Source: Mycobacterium sp. BK086
GTDB lineage: Bacteria; Actinomycetota; Actinomycetes; Mycobacteriales; Mycobacteriaceae
DNA length: 64,000 nt
Reading direction: 5' to 3'
Assembly: GCA_004362315.1 (NCBI GenBank)
Contig: SNWL01000006.1
Span: 186,001-250,000 of the forward strand
Position numbers and translations under genes: made by a program. Shown in pieces: positions 54,224-62,480 of this stretch. Each line of letters begins with the position of its first letter. Positions within the stretch are counted from its first letter, which is position 1. The notes beneath the pieces are model-generated. The model had not been told where the DNA came from, ran no database searches, and saw only the letters and a list, made by a program, of their open reading frames with translations.

Positions 54224-55320
54224 CAGAAGCTTCTGCCAGCGACCTGGTATCACCGACCGATGACATTCAATCGGTGCTCGACTCCGTCATCGGAGCCGGC
54301 AAGTCCGCCGTACACCGGATCGGTGCTGACGAGGTTCGACGACTCGCCGAGCATCAAGTCGATGTCCGCGGCGAGGTGCGCATCACCGTGACCGGTGACG
54401 GCGGCGAGGTCGGCGCGTCCAACGGCATCGTCGTCTTCGACGCCGAATGGGACTCAGCGGACGGCCCGGTTTCGCGCGAACTGGTTCTGCGCCACGCCCC
54501 GGGAAGCGACCGGCGACTGTTCTTCGAATACGACCTCGCCCGCCAATTCACCGTCCAGCAGGCGCTCTTCGGCACAGGTATTCCAGTCCCGCAACCACTT
54601 TGGCTCGACACCGACGGCCGATGGCTGGGGGTTCCCGGCTACGTGATGTCGCGCACCGAAGGTATTGCGCCCTCACCCGCGGCATTCGTCCGGGGGCCGC
54701 TGGCCGATGCATCCGAAGCCGACCGCGAGGAGATGATCGGCCAGATCATGCGGACACTGGTCAGGATCCACAGGACCGACGTCGCCGCCAGCGGTCTTTC
54801 CGACTTCGTGATGAATGCGCCTGGCTCCACGCCGTTGGAACGCTGCATCAACTGGTACTGGCGGACCTGGGATTGGATCGCGCTACCGCACCGCGAACGA
54901 CTGGTTTCGGTTCGCGAAGCCCTGCTGAAGCACGCCCCATCTGGGGAACCCGAACTCCTGCACGGGGATACGACTCTGCAGAACTATCTGTTCAACGGGA
55001 CGCAATTGGTGGCAGTACTCGACTGGGAGATGTCGACACTGGGCCGCGCCGAAGCCGATCTCGCACTTCAATGTCTGAGCAATGAATTGTTCGCCCCGCC
55101 TGTCGGCAGCCCCTTCGCCCAGCCACCCAGCGAGGCGGAGTGGCTGGACCGCTACCGCGACGCCGGCGGGCGCTCGCTTCGCGATTTCGGCTACTACAAG
55201 AAGTTGGCCGCCTACATGGTGATCGTGGCAGTCAGTGCCCTGCAACGAAATATGTCCGAGGAGGAACGCAGCGCGCATGAACCGCTGCTGCGTCCGTGCT
55301 GGAAGTTGGTGGCAGAATGA
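54220..55320 (+). CDS. APH/ChoK-type phosphotransferase, ACAD10/11-kinase-like
   Basis: This is a 366-residue kinase-fold protein. The catalytic loop is H248-G-D250-x4-N255 and the metal-binding motif D268-W-E. Related proteins next to acyl-CoA dehydrogenases resemble the kinase domain of ACAD10/ACAD11 and LvaA, which phosphorylate hydroxyacyl-CoAs. An acyl-CoA dehydrogenase gene (56333) is in the same operon, so the pair may be a split version of that system. Antibiotic resistance is unlikely. GAGGAG lies before the ATG; both ends overlap neighbours by 4 bases. Confidence 0.82.
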   Translation: MTEASASDLVSPTDDIQSVLDSVIGAGKSAVHRIGADEVRRLAEHQVDVRGEVRITVTGDGGEVGASNGIVVFDAEWDSADGPVSRELVLRHAPGSDRRLFFEYDLARQFTVQQALFGTGIPVPQPLWLDTDGRWLGVPGYVMSRTEGIAPSPAAFVRGPLADASEADREEMIGQIMRTLVRIHRTDVAASGLSDFVMNAPGSTPLERCINWYWRTWDWIALPHRERLVSVREALLKHAPSGEPELLHGDTTLQNYLFNGTQLVAVLDWEMSTLGRAEADLALQCLSNELFAPPVGSPFAQPPSEAEWLDRYRDAGGRSLRDFGYYKKLAAYMVIVAVSALQRNMSEEERSAHEPLLRPCWKLVAE

Positions 55321-56336
55321 CCGCCGAACTCGGAAGCAAGGCCTTCTGGGACGAGAAGAACACCTCGTTCATCCCCGGCACACCCGAGTGCGATCTCCTG
55401 CATCCAGAACATCGGGCCACGAACTCGTCGCCCGCGCTGAGTGAGACTCAGTACTTCGGCTTTTCGATCCCTGAACACGATGTCCATGCGATGACCTACC
55501 TCTGGCATCATCCGAACCTCGGCGTCGCCACCGGTGGCGCGTGGGCGTGGCGTGGCTGCAAGACTGACGTGCTGCAATCGGAGTTGTTCGCGTGGAACGC
55601 ATTTGCCGATGACGGCATGCTCGCCGGCGACCTGTGGGACTACCAGTTCGAGAACGGCTATCACGTGCAGACGATCGAGCCGTTGCGCCGGCACCGGTTG
55701 CGTTATGCCGATCCCGCACGCGGCAATGCGTTCGACATCGAGACCGAAGCCCTGATGGAACCCATGGTGCTCGAGACCGGCCTGCACTTCGAACAGGCGG
55801 TGCGGGTGCGCGGCTCACTCACGCTGCGCGGCGACACCTACGAGGTGGATTGCACCAACGTGCGGGACCGCTCGTGGGGTCAGTCGCGCAGCGAAGCACA
55901 CGCGCCGACTCCCCCGATGGACTGGATGACCGGGGTGTTCGGCGACGATTTCATGTTCGGCGCAACCGCATTCGACGACCCCGATCTCGATCCGGACTGG
56001 ACGGGCCATTTCGCGGTGCCCGGCGGCGAGGCGACGAAGGGCGGCTGGGTGCTACGGGATGGTCAGCTGATCCCCCTCATACGCGTCCAGAAGGTCACCC
56101 GCCGAGACCCGTCAACGCTGATGCCGAGATCGGCCGAAGCGGTGATCACCGATGCCACCGGCGGCGAGTACCGGATCCAGGGTCAGGTGGTGGCGGCCAA
56201 TCGCATCTCGGCGTGGCCGACGATGAACACCTGGGTCTGCCTGGTCCGTTGGGAATGCGAGGGCCGGTCCTGTTACGGGGACCTCCAGGAGGTCCAGTGG
56301 CATGACTTCACCCGGGCGCTGCTGAGTTCACGATGA
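55317..56336 (+). CDS. CrtC/AttH-like (lipocalin-type) protein of unknown function
   Basis: This is a 339-residue protein rich in beta-strand with no signal peptide. The motif R183-D-R-S-W-G188 and the later WxCLVRWECEG segment resemble CrtC/AttH and related hydratase-like families, in which a D-x-x-W-G motif is conserved. CrtC hydrates C=C bonds of carotenoids, so a hydratase acting on an isoprenoid is a reasonable but unproven guess. It is coupled by 4-base overlaps to the kinase and the acyl-CoA dehydrogenase genes. Confidence 0.55.
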   Translation: MTAELGSKAFWDEKNTSFIPGTPECDLLHPEHRATNSSPALSETQYFGFSIPEHDVHAMTYLWHHPNLGVATGGAWAWRGCKTDVLQSELFAWNAFADDGMLAGDLWDYQFENGYHVQTIEPLRRHRLRYADPARGNAFDIETEALMEPMVLETGLHFEQAVRVRGSLTLRGDTYEVDCTNVRDRSWGQSRSEAHAPTPPMDWMTGVFGDDFMFGATAFDDPDLDPDWTGHFAVPGGEATKGGWVLRDGQLIPLIRVQKVTRRDPSTLMPRSAEAVITDATGGEYRIQGQVVAANRISAWPTMNTWVCLVRWECEGRSCYGDLQEVQWHDFTRALLSSR

Positions 56337-57481
56337 CCGCCGCCTCCGCACCGGAGTTGGCCGCGATCCGATCAGCGGTGCGGCAACTCGTCGAGTCATT
56401 CGGCGCCGCCGACTACTACCAAGCACAGGTCGACCAGGGCGGGCACTGCGCGGAGCTGTGGAATGCCCTGGGCGCCAGCGAATATCTCGGGGTCCACCTG
56501 CCGACGGAGTACGGTGGCGGCGGCCTGGGGCTCGGCGAGCTGGCGACCGTCGTCGAAGAGACGGCGTTCGCGGGCTGCCCCCTGCTGGCACTGTTGTTTT
56601 CCGCGGGCGTCACCGGCACCATCCTGGACCGCAGCGCCAGCCCCGGGCAGAAAGAGCGGTGGCTACCCGGTATCGCCACCGGCAGCACCCGGTTGTCTTT
56701 CGCGATCACCGAGCCGGGCGCCGGTTCCAATGCTCACCGGATCTCGACCAGCGCAGTCCGTTCCGGCGATCGGTACATCCTCAACGGTCAGAAAGTGTTC
56801 ATCACCGGTATGGAGTCCGCGGACTGGGTGATGGTGGTGGCCGCGACCGCGGAGTCAGGGCCGGGCCGGCTGTCGGTGTTCATGGTGGCGACGTCGACAC
56901 CGGGACTGACCTGGACCCCGATCCGCACCGTGATGAACCAACCCGACCGCAGTCATCAGGTGTTCTTCGATGACGTCGAAGTGCCCATCGACCACCTCAT
57001 CGGTGACGAGGGCGCGGGCTTGAAGGTCGCGTTCACGGGGCTCAATACCGAACGCATCCTGACGAGTTCGATCTGCACGGGTGTGGGCCGATACGCGCTG
57101 CGCCGCGCGGTGGACTACGCAAAGCAGCGCCAGGTGTGGGACCGGCCGATCGGTGCGCATCAAGCCGTGGCGCACCCGCTGGCCGCCGCCCACATGCGCA
57201 TCGAAGCCGCCCGCGCCGTCACCGACCGCGCATGTGCGGGATACGACGATGACCGGGAAGTCGGTGAATTGGCCAACATGTCAAAGTATCTCGGTGCGGC
57301 CGCCGGATTGGAGGCTCTCGATGCGGCGGTCAACACGCTCGGCGGCAACGGCGTGACCTACGAATACCGGCTGGCGCCCTACTACTGGCTGGTCCGCATG
57401 CTCAACATGGGCCCGGTCTCGAAAGAGATGATCCTGAACTTCGTCGCGGAGCGATCTCTCGGACTACCTAGGAGCTACTAG
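56333..57481 (+). CDS. Acyl-CoA dehydrogenase
   Basis: This is a 382-residue flavoprotein with the FAD/substrate loop FAITEPGAGSNA (123-134), VFITGM (155-160), and E240 in GLNTERIL as the likely catalytic base (isovaleryl-CoA dehydrogenase-type position). The C-terminal GGNGVTYEYRLAPYYW and ERSLGLP complete the FAD contacts. It is single-gene, unlike the heteromeric pair at 2.5-4.9 kb. Its neighbours (kinase, CrtC-like protein) suggest a CoA-thioester step after oxidation by the FAD enzyme. Confidence 0.9.
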   Translation: MTAASAPELAAIRSAVRQLVESFGAADYYQAQVDQGGHCAELWNALGASEYLGVHLPTEYGGGGLGLGELATVVEETAFAGCPLLALLFSAGVTGTILDRSASPGQKERWLPGIATGSTRLSFAITEPGAGSNAHRISTSAVRSGDRYILNGQKVFITGMESADWVMVVAATAESGPGRLSVFMVATSTPGLTWTPIRTVMNQPDRSHQVFFDDVEVPIDHLIGDEGAGLKVAFTGLNTERILTSSICTGVGRYALRRAVDYAKQRQVWDRPIGAHQAVAHPLAAAHMRIEAARAVTDRACAGYDDDREVGELANMSKYLGAAAGLEALDAAVNTLGGNGVTYEYRLAPYYWLVRMLNMGPVSKEMILNFVAERSLGLPRSY

Positions 57482-57484
57482 CCA

Positions 57485-58192
57485 ATGGAATACAGAGTTC
57501 AACGCGTTCTCATCTGGACCGGGCCCGCGATGCTGGTGCTCTGGCTGGGGGCATTCGTGTTCATCGCGGGGTTCATGCCGCCCTCGGCCCCGAGTGACTC
57601 TGCCGCACAGGTGGTTGCGCGCTACGCCCGCGACCACACCGGCATCAAGATCGGCATGGTGATCTCCATGCTCGGTTCGGCGTTGCTGGTGCCCTGGGCG
57701 GTGGCGATCAGTGGCCAGCTCAAGCGGATCCCCGGCGCCAAGGCACTCGCCGACGTCCAGATGGTCTCGTGTGCACTGCTGTCATTGGAGTTCATCACCC
57801 CGATCGGGGTTTGGATGGCCGCCACATTCCGGTACGACGATCGCGGACCGGAGATCACGCAGGCCCTGCACGATCTCGGCTGGATCCTGTTCGTCACCGT
57901 CATCTGGTCGCTGTGGGTTCAGCTGATCGCGATCGGAGCCGCCATCCTCATCGATCGATCCGCGGAACCGGTGCTACCTCGATGGCTCGGATACCTGCAG
58001 ATCTGGGTCGCGATGCTGATCCTCCCCGCAGGGGTGGTGCTGTTCTTCAAGACCGGGCCATTCGCCTGGAACGGCCTCGTCGGCATCTACATACCACTGG
58101 TCGGCTACGCGACCTGGATGATCGTGACGACGGTCGTGATCGACCGCGCGCTGGTCAAACAGATCCGCCAGGCCGCAGCAGCGGCGAGCTGA
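57485..58192 (+). CDS. Small polytopic membrane protein, paralogue 3 (GPFAWNG family)
   Basis: This is a 235-residue protein with about six helices; FIAGFMPPSAPSDSAAQVVARYARDHTGIKIGMVISMLGSALLVPWA and GVVLFFKTGPFAWNGLVGIYIP match the proteins at 49.9 and 52.0 kb. It is the last gene of the 52.8-58.2 kb operon, 3 bases after the dehydrogenase. Function unknown. Its presence in this operon reinforces the link between this membrane family and the FAD oxidoreductases. Confidence 0.8.
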   Translation: MEYRVQRVLIWTGPAMLVLWLGAFVFIAGFMPPSAPSDSAAQVVARYARDHTGIKIGMVISMLGSALLVPWAVAISGQLKRIPGAKALADVQMVSCALLSLEFITPIGVWMAATFRYDDRGPEITQALHDLGWILFVTVIWSLWVQLIAIGAAILIDRSAEPVLPRWLGYLQIWVAMLILPAGVVLFFKTGPFAWNGLVGIYIPLVGYATWMIVTTVVIDRALVKQIRQAAAAAS

Positions 58193-58196
58193 CGGT

Positions 58197-59222
58197 TCAG
58201 CGGGCGAAGGTCGCGACCATATTCCTAAACGCCGCATCGCTTTCCGCGCCGGTGATCGGCGGCACGTAGGGAGTGTGCAGCACGATGTGCTCGAGTAGAC
58301 CGTCGAAGCGCGCGAACTGCTCCCGCGCCTCGTCAGGCGTGCCGCTGATCGCGAAGGTCTCCAAGAGTGCGTCCGATGTCGCCTTCTCCAAGGCGGCCGG
58401 GCCCTCGGTGAACAACGCTTGGACCGCAGCGTCTCGGTCGTCCTGCAGTCCCATGAACTCGATCACGGTGGAACTGACCGGGAACGCCACGTAGTTGCCG
58501 ACGTTGATGCGGGCGATGCGACGCGCCTGCTCACGGTCTTCGGAAACACTGCACAGGATCAGCGACGCGATATCGATGTCGGCGGGATCCCGCCCTGCCT
58601 TTTGAGCTCCCGCAGCGATATTGGGCCGCACATGTTCGCTGACGAAGCTCGGTGTGTTGAGGTAGCCGAGCACCCCGTCCGCCACCTCGCCCGCCATCTG
58701 CAGCATGGCCGGCTTGAGCGAGCCCAGGTAGATCGGTATCCGCGGGCGGACCAATGCTCGCCCTCCCCATGGATTGAAGGGGGGTTGGGCCAGCTGCAGG
58801 AAGCGGCCTTCGTGCTCGATCGGTTCACCGGTTTCGAAGTGCCGCCATACCTTGCGAACCGCGTCGATGTACTCCCGCATTCGCGGCAGTGGATGGCTGA
58901 TATCGGCGCCGTTGTATACGTCTGTCCATCCGGCCCCGCCCGTACTGATCCCAAGAATCGTTCGCCCACCGGATATTTCGTCGACGTCGGCGGCGGCGTT
59001 CGCCATCTCGAACGGAGTGCGACTGGCGGCCGTCGCGATTCCGGTCGCCAGCTTGATCCGCGAGGTTGCCCTGGCGTTGAGCGCGTGGGTGATGAACGGG
59101 TTGCGGAAGAATTCGTAGTCCCACAACGAATCGAACCCGGCATCGTCGGCGAGGGCGGCGAGTTCTGGGTAGCGGTCGTATGGCTGGTTGAGCATCGGCA
59201 GCGAGACACCGATACGACTCAT
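58197..59222 (-). CDS. LLM-class flavin/F420-dependent oxidoreductase
   Basis: This is a 341-residue luciferase-like enzyme, paralogous to the one at 43.5 kb (both have LADDAGF-x-S-(I/L)W-x-YE near residue 28 and an LHT-x-YVPP tail). ATG 59222 is chosen with GGAGG 6 bases upstream, over GTG 59228. It is convergent with the membrane-protein gene (4-base gap). An AACGATCGTT element lies 46 bases upstream. Confidence 0.88.
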   Translation of the reverse strand: MSRIGVSLPMLNQPYDRYPELAALADDAGFDSLWDYEFFRNPFITHALNARATSRIKLATGIATAASRTPFEMANAAADVDEISGGRTILGISTGGAGWTDVYNGADISHPLPRMREYIDAVRKVWRHFETGEPIEHEGRFLQLAQPPFNPWGGRALVRPRIPIYLGSLKPAMLQMAGEVADGVLGYLNTPSFVSEHVRPNIAAGAQKAGRDPADIDIASLILCSVSEDREQARRIARINVGNYVAFPVSSTVIEFMGLQDDRDAAVQALFTEGPAALEKATSDALLETFAISGTPDEAREQFARFDGLLEHIVLHTPYVPPITGAESDAAFRNMVATFAR

Positions 59223-59267
59223 GAGCACCTCCGAATTGGTCGGTGGAGGTGACTATAGCGACTCGTG

Positions 59268-59277
59268 AACGATCGTT
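59268..59277. promoter_or_regulatory. Recurrent motif copy 5 (AACGATCGTT), probable operator
   Basis: This is a perfect 10-bp palindrome, identical to the core at 52756-52765. It lies 46 bases upstream of the LLM start and just after the end of the TetR gene at 59302. Confidence 0.6.
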
Positions 59278-59301
59278 GTCAGGCTATCGGCCTCGCCGAT
59301 G

Positions 59302-59916
59302 TCACGTGCTCGCGTACTGCGCAGCGATGCGGTCCCGGAATGCCCGGATCTCGCCGGTGAAGTCATAGTCGTCGCGGCGCAGCGCCGATCGGAAGCACAG
59401 CCCGATCGCATACGACACGAAGACCTCCGCCTCGCGCGCCGGGTCGAGATCCGGCCGGACCGAACCGTCGCGCTGCCCGGTCGCCAGGTGGGCCGCCAGC
59501 TCGGATTCATACTCGGCGATCAACCGATCGAACCAGCCCGCGAACGTCTGCAACGGGCCCGGGGTCTCGAAGGTCAGCACGATCATCGCGCGCATGGTCT
59601 CCGGTTCCCGCTCGACGGCACCGAGCAGATCGTCGAGTTGCCCGAGAACATGGTCCAGACCAGTTCCCGTCCGTTCGCCACGCACCGCAGGCAGCAGCTG
59701 GCGGGCGAACTGCTCGAAGACCGTCTGCAGCAGGGCGTCTTTCGAGCCATACCGATCACGCACCATATTGCGGCTGAAGCCGGCGTTGGTCCCGATCTCG
59801 GCGGCGGTGGTCCGCTCATAACCCTGCTTCGCGAACAACTCGATGGCGGACGCGACCAGCGCGAGGGTGGATTCCTCGACGCGTTCCCGGTTCGACTTGG
59901 GCTGGCGCTTCACCAT
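59302..59916 (-). CDS. TetR-family transcriptional regulator
   Basis: This TetR protein has about 204 residues. The HTH region (about 15-60) reads ELFAKQGYERTTAAEIGTNAGFSRNMVRDRYG. ATG 59916 is preferred over GTG 59925. It is divergent from the AveC-like gene at 60022, and the gap has three overlapping or adjacent palindromes built from CTGTT/AACAG, so this regulator very likely represses itself and the AveC-FAD operon. The AACGATCGTT sites are unlike these, so they probably belong to a different regulator. Confidence 0.88.
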   Translation of the reverse strand: MVKRQPKSNRERVEESTLALVASAIELFAKQGYERTTAAEIGTNAGFSRNMVRDRYGSKDALLQTVFEQFARQLLPAVRGERTGTGLDHVLGQLDDLLGAVEREPETMRAMIVLTFETPGPLQTFAGWFDRLIAEYESELAAHLATGQRDGSVRPDLDPAREAEVFVSYAIGLCFRSALRRDDYDFTGEIRAFRDRIAAQYAST

Positions 59917-59955
59917 GGCGACCACGCACAGAGCCTACCGCACGATCTGTCATGC

Positions 59956-60000
59956 AACAGATATCTGTTCAGAAACAGAAAACGTCTGTTCACGAACAGA
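59956..60000. promoter_or_regulatory. Operator array for the TetR at 59302 (three palindromes)
   Basis: AACAGATATCTGTT (59956-59969) is a perfect 14-bp palindrome. TCTGTTCAGAAACAGA (59964-59979) overlaps it and shares its right arm. TCTGTTCACGAACAGA (59985-60000) has perfect 7-bp arms around two bases. The array lies between the divergent TetR and AveC-like starts. Confidence 0.75.
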
Positions 60001-60021
60001 CGATGATGTTATCGTCGTCAC

Positions 60022-61128
60022 ATGCCCAATGAACGGCCGTTAACAGCGGGCGTATCCACCCCGGTCGCGGCCGGCCCGAATCCCGATGATGCTGCCCGCA
60101 ATTGGGCCAAGGTATGGGTCGTCCACGGCTTCCTGTGGCTGGCGTTGATCGCCTACTGCTGGTCGATGTGGGTGCTGTCCGGCGATTTCACGCCCAACAC
60201 CCTGGGCCGGGGCCAGGAGCCCACGTGGTACGTCATCCTGGTTCGCTGCGTCGAGGTGGTCTTCGGGATCCTCATCACCGGCTGGATCCTGTGGCACTTC
60301 GTGATCGGGCCCAAACTCCGCACCGGCCGATTCAGTTTCGACGGCCTGTTCTTCCTCGCCGGCTGGCTCATGTTCTTCCAGGAGCCCTGGATCAACATGA
60401 TCACCTACCAGTTCCAGTACGCGACGACGTTCGTCAACTTCGGCAGCTGGCTTCCCCACATCCCCTGGTGGAGCGCGGGCAACGGCCAGCTGATCCCGGT
60501 TCCCATGGTGTACTTCACCGCCTATCTCTGGATGTGCGCCATGTCCGGGTACGCGGGCTCGCGCTACATGACATACCAGCGCCGCAAAGATCCGTCGCGC
60601 AGCGCGCTGCGCCTGATATTGCAGACCTACGGCGTGATGATCATCGGCGACATCATCGTCGAGTTGATCATGACCAGAACCCAGCTGATCAGTTACTCGT
60701 CGACGATTCCGGCGCTGACGATCTTCGCGGGCACCGACCATCAGTGGCCCCTCTACGAGATGTTCAGCTGGCCAGGAACTTTCATCATTTTGTCCTGCCT
60801 GCACTTCTTCCGCGACGACACCGGCCGGTCGTGGCCCGAGCGCGGTATCGACAAGCTCAACTTCAAACGTGAAGGCGTCAAGACGTTCGCGAGGTTCTGC
60901 GCCATCGCCGGCTACTGCCAGCTCGCCATCCTCATCGCCTTCAACATCCCCTACTCGCTCTATGCACTTCATTCGGGACCGATGCCCAAGCCGTTCATCG
61001 AACGGGAATGGCGCAACGGCGGCGTATGCGGACCCACGACCGCATACGACTGCCCCGACCCGGCCAAGCCCATCTCGCGGGAGTCCGCTCCCGAACGTCC
61101 CGAGCTCTTACCCGAGAGGAATCCATGA
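60022..61128 (+). CDS. AveC-like (spirocyclase-family) integral membrane protein
   Basis: This is a 368-residue protein with about six to seven helices and a cytoplasmic-looking tail containing VCGPTTAYDCPDP. It resembles the AveC-like protein at 31.3 kb (aromatic-rich helices, W/F-P pairs, two-cysteine tail) and is likely of the same family. It is first in an operon with an FAD oxidoreductase (4-base overlap), another membrane protein and a phytoene-desaturase-like enzyme. The reaction is unknown. Confidence 0.7.
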   Translation: MPNERPLTAGVSTPVAAGPNPDDAARNWAKVWVVHGFLWLALIAYCWSMWVLSGDFTPNTLGRGQEPTWYVILVRCVEVVFGILITGWILWHFVIGPKLRTGRFSFDGLFFLAGWLMFFQEPWINMITYQFQYATTFVNFGSWLPHIPWWSAGNGQLIPVPMVYFTAYLWMCAMSGYAGSRYMTYQRRKDPSRSALRLILQTYGVMIIGDIIVELIMTRTQLISYSSTIPALTIFAGTDHQWPLYEMFSWPGTFIILSCLHFFRDDTGRSWPERGIDKLNFKREGVKTFARFCAIAGYCQLAILIAFNIPYSLYALHSGPMPKPFIEREWRNGGVCGPTTAYDCPDPAKPISRESAPERPELLPERNP

Positions 61129-62480
61129 CAGTGCACAGCACGGCGGCGGTGATCGGTGGCGGCGCTGCCGGTATGGCGGCCGCCTACGAACTCAAGAAGG
61201 CCGGCTTCGCGGTCACCGTGTTCGAAACCCGCGACCGGGTCGGTGGCCGCATCTGGACCGTCCGCAAGGGTGACTTCGTCATGGACCTGGGCACCGCGGT
61301 GTATCTGGGCACCTACCGCGAAGCGGTCGCGATGATCCACGAGGTGGGCCTGACAGGCGAATTCGTCGAGACGCCGGTGATGTTCGGAATGCCACGGCAG
61401 GGCAAACAGCACTATCTCGACCTCGCCAAGCCGATCCGCTCGAGTGTCTCGACTCAGGTGATCTCCTGGCCCGCGAAGATCAAGGCGCTCCGGCTCTTCG
61501 CCGACGTCTTCAAGCATCGGGCGTCGCTGGGCTACGACACGTACGACGGACTGGCAGAAATCGACACCGAGACGGTGCTCGACTACAGCCAGCGGGTGCT
61601 GAACACCGAACTCGCACGCTATATTTCGGCGCCTTTGGTCAGCGGTACCTGGGTGCACGACGACCACGACACCTCGGTAGCCCTGTTGCACTGGACCGTC
61701 CGCAACATGCTGGTGAAATCGGTGTTCAACCTGACATCCGGTGTCGCCGGCCTGCCGGTGAAGCTCGCGACCCTGGTCGACACGCGACTCGAGCACACCG
61801 TCACCAATGTCACCGACTCCGGTAGTGCGGTGGAGGTGACCTACACGTCGCCGGCGGCGAGCGGCGAGCGCACCGAGACGTTCGACACGGTCGTCATCGC
61901 GACGACGGCAGCTCCGGCTCTGTCGATGTACCCACAGATGGACTCCAACCACCGCGGACTCTACGAGACCGCCCGCTATCACCGCCTCGGCAATGTCTCG
62001 CTTGGCTTTTCGGCCAGACCTGATGACCCGGGCACGTTTTCGATGATCTCGCCGTACGACGATCCCGACACCATTGCGGTGATCGCCGATCACAACAAGG
62101 CGCCCGGACGCGCGCCGGCGGGCAAGGGCCTCATCTCCGTCTTGCTGTCACCGTCCTATCTCGACCGCACCGATGACAAGGACGACCAGCACCTCCTCGA
62201 CCATGCCCTGGAACGCGTGGCCTACTACTACGGGAGCCTGCCCGGCACACTCGAGGAGTACGCGCTCATGCGCTGGCCCGAATCGGTTCCGGTACTGGGC
62301 AAGGGCCGCTTCAAAGTCATCGCCGACTTCCGCAAGAAGATCGATCACGGGGCGCGCGTGCAGTTCGCCAGCGACCTCGACCGCATCCCGGGCCTCAACG
62401 GCGCATTGGTCAGTGGGCAGGAAGCGGCAGCCAGGGTCAACCGGCTGTTCGCCAGTCGCAGGGCGGTACCGGTCAAATGA
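61125..62480 (+). CDS. FAD-dependent oxidoreductase, amine-oxidase fold (H-x-K-A-P family)
   Basis: This is a 451-residue flavoprotein. The dinucleotide loop AAVIGGGAAGMAAAYELKKAG is at 7-27, GG motif RVGGRIWT at 37-44, and signature DHNKAPGRAPAGKGL near residue 324. It is the fifth copy of the family in this window. ATGA overlaps join it to the AveC-like gene before and the membrane-protein gene after, as in the 29-32 kb operon where AveC is also paired with this family. Confidence 0.87.
   Translation: MTVHSTAAVIGGGAAGMAAAYELKKAGFAVTVFETRDRVGGRIWTVRKGDFVMDLGTAVYLGTYREAVAMIHEVGLTGEFVETPVMFGMPRQGKQHYLDLAKPIRSSVSTQVISWPAKIKALRLFADVFKHRASLGYDTYDGLAEIDTETVLDYSQRVLNTELARYISAPLVSGTWVHDDHDTSVALLHWTVRNMLVKSVFNLTSGVAGLPVKLATLVDTRLEHTVTNVTDSGSAVEVTYTSPAASGERTETFDTVVIATTAAPALSMYPQMDSNHRGLYETARYHRLGNVSLGFSARPDDPGTFSMISPYDDPDTIAVIADHNKAPGRAPAGKGLISVLLSPSYLDRTDDKDDQHLLDHALERVAYYYGSLPGTLEEYALMRWPESVPVLGKGRFKVIADFRKKIDHGARVQFASDLDRIPGLNGALVSGQEAAARVNRLFASRRAVPVK

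Noticed and set aside
54220-55320. Aminoglycoside-resistance gene
   Set aside because: The APH fold is broad; the operon context with acyl-CoA dehydrogenase and FAD oxidoreductase and the ACAD10/11-like sequence argue for an acyl-CoA or small-metabolite kinase.
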